A stretch of 64,000 nucleotides of DNA from NCBI GenBank assembly GCA_946408345.1, contig CAMJRR010000003.1, forward strand, positions 1-64,000, given 5' to 3'. A program made the position numbers and the translations under genes. Positions 59,259-64,000 of the stretch are shown here, piece after piece. Within the stretch, counting starts at the first letter, position 1; each line of letters opens with the position of its first letter. The notes below the pieces were generated by a model. That model ran no database searches. It worked only from the letters and a program-made list of their open reading frames with translations, and was not told the origin of the DNA. This DNA is from an uncultured Bacteroidales bacterium. Its GTDB lineage: Bacteria; Bacteroidota; Bacteroidia; Bacteroidales; F082.

Positions 59259-59780
59259 ATGAACGAACTTGAAACTTTATTTTCAAAAATCACGACCTTC
59301 GTTTTCGACTACGATGGCGTGATGACCGATGGAACCGTTTTCAGCAGCCCTGACGGGACTCCTTGGCGAGCCACCAACGTGAAAGACGGCTATGCGCTAC
59401 AATTAGCCTCAAAGCTTGGTTACAAAGTTGTAGTTATTTCAGGTGCCATTTGTCCATCGATGGAAGTGAGGATGAACAGCCTTGGGGTAACCGACGTGTT
59501 CACTGGCATCCCTAACAAGGTGCTGAAACTCAAAGAGTACATGAATAAGAAAGGTCTCTATGCTGAGCAAATTCTTTTCATGGGCGACGATATCCCCGAC
59601 ATTCAAGTGATGAAAGAAGTGGGGCTTCCCGTCTGCCCTGCTGATGCCTCGCCCGAGGTAAAGGAAATCAGCAAGTTCGTCAGTGAAAAGCCTGGCGGAA
59701 AGGGAGCGGTGCGCGATGTGATTGAGCGCGTTCTGAAAGTACAAGGGAAATGGATGACGGCTGAGGCTTATGCATGGTAG
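59259..59780 (+). CDS. kdsC: HAD phosphatase, KdsC-like
   Basis: The 173-residue protein has the KdsC-type HAD motifs: FDYDGVMTDG (~13-22, nucleophile Asp15), VVISGA, and MGDDIPDIQVM. KdsC hydrolyses Kdo-8-phosphate in lipopolysaccharide core synthesis. The lengths and motifs match. It has its own promoter and terminator (59802-59833), so it is monocistronic. Confidence 0.85.
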   Translation: MNELETLFSKITTFVFDYDGVMTDGTVFSSPDGTPWRATNVKDGYALQLASKLGYKVVVISGAICPSMEVRMNSLGVTDVFTGIPNKVLKLKEYMNKKGLYAEQILFMGDDIPDIQVMKEVGLPVCPADASPEVKEISKFVSEKPGGKGAVRDVIERVLKVQGKWMTAEAYAW

Positions 59781-59801
59781 GAACCACTCAAGACAAAACA
59801 T

Positions 59802-59833
59802 AAAAAAGTCCTCTGAAACCAGAGGACTTTTTT
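59802..59833. terminator. Bidirectional terminator after the KdsC-like gene
   Basis: AAAAAAGTCCTCTG / CAGAGGACTTTTTT, with a 4-base loop, serves the plus-strand kdsC transcript and the convergent fimbrillin-like gene. Confidence 0.85.
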
Positions 59834-59867
59834 ATTCGTTAGGAAATTCCCAACTCAACAATACGAA

Positions 59868-60695
59868 TTATTCCGGCTGATTTCCTCCAAGAAAGACAAC
59901 AGGCATAATCAGGAATTGCTGAGCAACAATAGGATTGGAAACCTGTGTAGTTGCGCCACCAAGAAGCGTTTCACCGTCATAAATTTCAACGGTAAAGCCA
60001 TTAGCCAAGACACCCTCGGGAAGGACAAACGTAAAATCTCTAGCCAAATCAGAGTAGAGTGGTTGCTTCGTGGCACACGTAATGGTGATGGTATTGCTTG
60101 TGCCTTCAAATACATAGCTCATACCATTTTTGGCATAAACCATATCACCAGCAATGTTTTCATTGGCGGTAAGGACAACTCTATCAGCTTCTCTGCCGCC
60201 CAGCAGATCCTTGAATGACACATTCAAGAAGCCACAATTGCTTTGGAAAACGAAGTTGTTACCTTCGTTGAAACCAACCATCGGATAGAGATCGTTGGCA
60301 AACCACACACCCGCCTCATAGGTTTGTTCGGCAGGGATCGTCATTTTCACGCCTTCACCTTCAACGACGGCAGGGTAGAAAGCAACGTAATCGGCAGTTT
60401 CGATTTCTTGCATAAAGGTAGCAGCATCGCCTTCTGCGGTAAAGGTAGCAACTTGTTCATCAAAGCTGACGAGGGTGAAATCCATATCTTGACCGGCAGC
60501 ATTGAGGACAGTAATCGTATTACCTTCATCCCAGAACAATTCAGTACCAAGGTCGTTGGCGTGAGTTCTGACATCGTTAACGGTCTGAGGCATGGTAGCA
60601 GTGAAAGACACTTTTTGGGTATCGTTCTTCTTGCATGCAGTGAAAGCAAGAGCCACAAGGGCGCAGAGGCCCAGCATTCTTACAACTTTTTTCAT
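59868..60695 (-). CDS. Fimbrillin-like lipoprotein
   Basis: The 275-residue protein starts with a lipoprotein signal (MKKVVRMLGLCALVALAFTAC, Cys ~21) and has a beta-sandwich pattern typical of the fimbrillin/FimA-Mfa clan: SFTATM, TELFWDEGNTITVLNA, FNEGNNFVFQSNCGFLNVSF. Fimbrillins are surface-displayed or pilin subunits. The preceding 47-residue gene is in the same transcript. Exact subfamily not assigned. Confidence 0.7.
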   Translation of the reverse strand: MKKVVRMLGLCALVALAFTACKKNDTQKVSFTATMPQTVNDVRTHANDLGTELFWDEGNTITVLNAAGQDMDFTLVSFDEQVATFTAEGDAATFMQEIETADYVAFYPAVVEGEGVKMTIPAEQTYEAGVWFANDLYPMVGFNEGNNFVFQSNCGFLNVSFKDLLGGREADRVVLTANENIAGDMVYAKNGMSYVFEGTSNTITITCATKQPLYSDLARDFTFVLPEGVLANGFTVEIYDGETLLGGATTQVSNPIVAQQFLIMPVVFLGGNQPE

Positions 60696-60742
60696 TTTTT
60701 TTCTCTGATTTTTAAATTTGACAATAATTCTCTAACTAACGA

Positions 60743-60886
60743 TTACCAATTACCATAACCTCTGGTAAATTCCATACCTGTACCGGTGAAATCGACCGGT
60801 GAAGGAACAGAAGCGCACAGTACGCCTTGCGTACCCAGTTCAATGACCTCCATTTTGGGAGCTTCATACATTTTTGCTTGTTTCAT
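60743..60886 (-). CDS. Small peptide, 47 aa, next to a fimbrillin-like gene
   Basis: The 47-residue peptide begins MKQAKMYEAPKMEVIELG and ends with a Gly/aromatic-rich tail (FTRGYGNW). Short peptides starting with M(K)KxY(x)AP-x-MEV are frequent in Bacteroidales next to surface lipoproteins, where the role is not known. A -7 element TATATTTG (60992-60999) lies 106 bp upstream. It is too short for certainty, but the context supports translation. Confidence 0.55.
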   Translation of the reverse strand: MKQAKMYEAPKMEVIELGTQGVLCASVPSPVDFTGTGMEFTRGYGNW

Positions 60887-60991
60887 TTGTTTGAAATTTT
60901 AAATGTTAATAGTTTGTTTTTAAAATGTTAATTGTTTGATTTATAATTACTTAAAATTATTTCTACGTAGTTTTCTCAATTATTCACGCTG

Positions 60992-60999
60992 CAAATATA
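60992..60999 (-). promoter_or_regulatory. Promoter -7 element of the 47-aa/fimbrillin-like operon
   Basis: TATATTTG on the minus strand; the leader of ~100 bases is AT-rich with no visible structure. A -33 element is not obvious. Confidence 0.45.
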
Positions 61000-61062
61000 C
61001 AAAGAATTAATTTATTGGTACAAAATAATGAAAAAATAATCGAAAAATTAATTGAAAAAAAA

Positions 61063-63378
61063 TCACTGCACCACAATTCTCCGATTCAATTCCACCCCAT
61101 CCTCATCCACGCAACGAAGGCGATAAATGCCTTTTTCTACGTCGATGGGCATTTGGTGGTTGAGGCGGGTTTGGCCTAAAAACTCGTCATTCAAGGTCCA
61201 AAAGATGGTCTTTTGCGGGTTGCGATGGGCAATTTCGAAAATCACCTGTTGGCGGTCGCCTCGGATGCCGATGGGAATAGTCACTTTGGCATCGCTTTTT
61301 GGATAGACGAAAGCCATCACCTCATCAGGATGGGCAGTGCCACAACCCGGATAAAAGGCAGGTAAAGGCCTGAACAAAGGCGAATGTTTCTTGTAGAACC
61401 ACTCCATCACAGGCGGTAGCTCATAATACACCTCATAACATTTCTGGTCAACGGGATAGCAATCGGGACGCACCTGATATTGCCGCGACTCATCCAAAAA
61501 TACCTTTTTATGATAAGGGCACACACCCGTTTGGTTCTCCACATTGCAGACACGGATCTTTTTTGTGTTTTGACAGTACTCCGACTTAGGATAGCCTGAT
61601 TCGGCACACACCTCAATCTCAATGCTTTCCGAGGTGTTGGCGGGATAGCGATAGCTGTCGTTCAACTTACTGACCACATCAAACAAAATTGGGGCTGCCA
61701 CACCTACACCCGTAAGACCTGGGCGGCCTTCACCATCGGAGTTGCCCACCCAAACACCTATTACATAATGGTCGGTGAGACCTACCGCCCATGCGTCCTT
61801 GAATCCGAAACTGGTGCCCGTCTTCCAAGCCACCTGCTTCGATGAAGCAAAACCGCCCCACCCTATCTGGCTCGTCGGACGCGTCAAGCCTTGCATCACA
61901 TGAAAAGTCTCGGCAATGGCCTCCGCAGAGAACGGAGATTCCTTCTCGTCTATCTTCGCATTATAGTTTTCGTTCACATAAACAGCCAATTTGCGTCCCA
62001 TCTTAGCGTAGGCATTGGTAATGTCATAAAGTGAAGCCTCTCCCCCACCCACAATGAGCGAAAGGCCGTAGTGATCCGCCTCGAAAACGATGCCTTTCAG
62101 CGGCAACTGCTTGAGCAAAGCATGAAACCGCTGTTGGCCATATTCGCGCAACAGATGCACGAAAGGCGCATTCAAAGAGTTCTGCAAGGCTTTGTCGGCA
62201 GGTACTGCACCCCAATACTCACCGCTGTAATTCTTTGGGGTAAAGCCTGAAAGACTCATCGGGATGTCGGGCAGGACCATTTGAGGCAACAAAGTGCCTT
62301 CATCCAGCATGGCAGCGAAAAGGAAGGGTTTCAAAATGCTACCCGTCGAGCGTTGCGCCTTCACCATGTCGACCATGGCCGCATCAGAGGCATCGCTGTT
62401 ATTACCCACGTAGGCAATGATTTCATCATTCAGATAATCAACCACATACACCGCAGCATTGTCGATGTTGTTCATCACATTAGTTTCATGGTGGCGGTGC
62501 ATGATGTCCAACACCGAACGTTGCAAATTGAAATCGATAGTGGAAGCGATGTGCACGCCGTGATGCTTTTTGTCTTGGTCGCTGAGGTAATAATAGGCCA
62601 GCATGGGCATGTCGAAAGGCTTGTCTGGGATGTTCTCCATCATGGCCAGTTCGGCATCTTCCTCTGAGAGCCTTGGCGAGCCAAATCGTTTGGGGATGAA
62701 GGTCTTGGAATAGGGCAAACGCTGCAACAATTCATTGCGTTTCTGTTCCAATCGCCCGCGGGAACGGCCTGGATGAATCAGAGCCGGAGAGTTGGGCAAT
62801 ACGGCAAGGGTGGCTGCCTCGCCCCATGAGAGCTCATCAGGCGTAGTATGGAAATAGCGCCACGCCGCCGCATCGATGCCCACCACATTGCCGCCGAAGG
62901 GCGCGTTGGCGGCATACATGTTAAGGATAGACCTTTTGGAATAGTGAAATTCCAAGCGCATGGCAAGGATAACCTCCCAAAACTTTTCGGCATAGGTACG
63001 TGGCGGGTTGTCGCGCGACATACGCACTACCTGCATCGAAATCGTACTGCCCCCTCTGACCACCTCCCCTGCCTTCATGTTATCGATGAACGATTTCACG
63101 AACGAAACAGGGTTGAAGCCAGGATGGAAGAAAAACCAACGGTCTTCGTATTCCAAGAGGCAGGCGACGTATTTCGGGGAATAGTGGTTGGTGGCGGGAA
63201 AACGCCATTGTCCGTCATCGGCAATCTTCGCGCCGAGCAGTTCGCCGTTTCTGTCCGTCAACACTGTCGAATACGGCTTGTCGAAGCGTGGCACTGGGAT
63301 GCACAAGAAGCCAATGAAAAGGCCCGCAAGGACCAATAAGACAATCTTTTTTTTCTTATGTCTTGCGAGCCATTTCAT
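61063..63378 (-). CDS. pbpC: Penicillin-binding protein 1C
   Basis: The 771-residue bifunctional peptidoglycan synthase has an N-terminal membrane anchor (~10-30), a glycosyltransferase-51 domain with EDRWFFFHPGF and GGSTISMQVVRM (~70-250), a transpeptidase domain with TGSILKP (SxxK serine) and WKTGTSFGFKDAW (KTG box), and a C-terminal BiPBP_C domain with the Cys-rich CAESGYPKSEYC. PbpC is commonly paired with alpha-2-macroglobulin, as here (13 bp gap). Confidence 0.95.
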   Translation of the reverse strand: MKWLARHKKKKIVLLVLAGLFIGFLCIPVPRFDKPYSTVLTDRNGELLGAKIADDGQWRFPATNHYSPKYVACLLEYEDRWFFFHPGFNPVSFVKSFIDNMKAGEVVRGGSTISMQVVRMSRDNPPRTYAEKFWEVILAMRLEFHYSKRSILNMYAANAPFGGNVVGIDAAAWRYFHTTPDELSWGEAATLAVLPNSPALIHPGRSRGRLEQKRNELLQRLPYSKTFIPKRFGSPRLSEEDAELAMMENIPDKPFDMPMLAYYYLSDQDKKHHGVHIASTIDFNLQRSVLDIMHRHHETNVMNNIDNAAVYVVDYLNDEIIAYVGNNSDASDAAMVDMVKAQRSTGSILKPFLFAAMLDEGTLLPQMVLPDIPMSLSGFTPKNYSGEYWGAVPADKALQNSLNAPFVHLLREYGQQRFHALLKQLPLKGIVFEADHYGLSLIVGGGEASLYDITNAYAKMGRKLAVYVNENYNAKIDEKESPFSAEAIAETFHVMQGLTRPTSQIGWGGFASSKQVAWKTGTSFGFKDAWAVGLTDHYVIGVWVGNSDGEGRPGLTGVGVAAPILFDVVSKLNDSYRYPANTSESIEIEVCAESGYPKSEYCQNTKKIRVCNVENQTGVCPYHKKVFLDESRQYQVRPDCYPVDQKCYEVYYELPPVMEWFYKKHSPLFRPLPAFYPGCGTAHPDEVMAFVYPKSDAKVTIPIGIRGDRQQVIFEIAHRNPQKTIFWTLNDEFLGQTRLNHQMPIDVEKGIYRLRCVDEDGVELNRRIVVQ

Positions 63379-63391
63379 CGTGTTAAACAGA

Positions 63392-64000
63392 TTACTTCAC
63401 CACACACCCACGAGCAGGAATCTGATAGAAGATCTCGGCATTATACATGTCCTCGCAGCGGACGGAGGGAATCATGTAGTTGCCTTCGTAGGTGGCGTTG
63501 GCCTTCAGGGTAAAGGTCTTCTTGCTACGAGGTGAAAGGTCGAAGTAGAAGTATGCACGGTCGTCGCGAAGGTCGATGTGCTTGGCGCCTTCGTTGCCAG
63601 TCATATCGCCACTCAAGCGGTCGTTCACCAGCTCCCAACCCGAAGGCAGGTAGTACGACAGCGCCAGTTCCGTGACTTGATACTCGCTCGGGTTGGTCAC
63701 CGTCATCTGCACCTTGAGGTCGGAGCCCGCAGTCAGATTCGTCAAGTTGACCAGGTTGCCGTTCTTGTCGGTATAGCTCACCGTCATGTTGATGAAGTTG
63801 CCGCTCTCGTTCATGTCGTACTCGGGGACTGAGGTCTTAGTGAAGAGGTTGGCGATCATCTTCTGGTCGGAATTGTTCTTAATCTCGACCGAGTTGCTTC
63901 CCAGTTTAGGCGTAAAGCCATATCCAACCGAAGCCATGTTAGTATTCAGCGTACGTTCCTCACCATTCACCTTCACCGTAGCAGAGAGGTTGGTCTTGTT
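63392..64000 (-). CDS. Alpha-2-macroglobulin family protein, C-terminal end (partial)
   Basis: The last ~200 residues of a bacterial alpha-2-macroglobulin-type protein, with LSYYLPSGWELVNDRL and DRAYFYFDLSPRSKKTFTLKANATYEGNY, the conserved C-terminal MG10-like domain. It traps proteases in the periplasm and is usually linked to pbpC, immediately downstream. The gene continues past the window edge at 64000. Confidence 0.85.
   Translation of the reverse strand, partial: NKTNLSATVKVNGEERTLNTNMASVGYGFTPKLGSNSVEIKNNSDQKMIANLFTKTSVPEYDMNESGNFINMTVSYTDKNGNLVNLTNLTAGSDLKVQMTVTNPSEYQVTELALSYYLPSGWELVNDRLSGDMTGNEGAKHIDLRDDRAYFYFDLSPRSKKTFTLKANATYEGNYMIPSVRCEDMYNAEIFYQIPARGCVVK

Overview
The window is chromosomal DNA from a member of the Bacteroidota, most likely the order Bacteroidales. 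The evidence is the many promoters of the Bacteroidetes type (-7 element TAnnTTTG), families largely confined to this group (DUF3853, DUF3871, BT4734-type primase, fimbrillin-like lipoproteins), weak Shine-Dalgarno use, and the housekeeping gene order rsfS-ftsH-LUD and guaB/parvulins/surA/moxR.

Positions 1-42727 are an integrated genomic island. The window opens in the last ~45 bases of ssrA (tmRNA). A 25-bp perfect direct repeat (31-55 and 42703-42727), each copy followed by a related hairpin terminator, marks attL and attR, and a tyrosine recombinase (41135-42484) lies next to attR. No phage structural genes and no conjugation genes are visible. The island resembles a satellite or mobilizable element with its own replication and recombination genes: a BT4734/VirE_N primase-like protein, an SF2-like helicase, a Dam-type methylase, a ParB-fold protein, a GIY-YIG endonuclease, a serine recombinase, and an annealase/PD-(D/E)XK nuclease/DUF3871 cassette.

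The cargo looks like conflict or defence genes. The most striking unit is a nine-gene minus-strand operon (24482 to 15434, gaps of 1-23 bp). It encodes a helical protein, a membrane protein with a GrpE-like C-terminus, an Hsp70-like ATPase with a membrane segment, a HerA/FtsK-type ATPase with a membrane segment, an HExxH metallopeptidase, two small proteins, a TPR-like protein ending in an EF-Tu domain-II barrel without a GTPase, and a 55-residue zinc ribbon. I know of no described system with this composition, so it is the main candidate for an undescribed system. Other cargo includes an AbiH protein fused to a formylglycine-generating-enzyme (FGE) fold, an AbiEi/AbiEii toxin-antitoxin pair, a 775-residue protein with a Schlafen-type AlbA_2 domain, a cyclophilin, and an esterase-like protein whose close paralogue lies just outside the island.

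From 42728 to 64000 the sequence is ordinary core chromosome: a DUF234 ATPase and small hydrolases; a rhodanese/metallo-beta-lactamase lipoprotein; guaB with a run of parvulin-type foldases, surA and moxR; a lipoprotein; rsfS-ftsH-LUD; a KdsC-like phosphatase; a fimbrillin-like lipoprotein with a 47-residue partner; and pbpC beside an alpha-2-macroglobulin gene that runs off the end.
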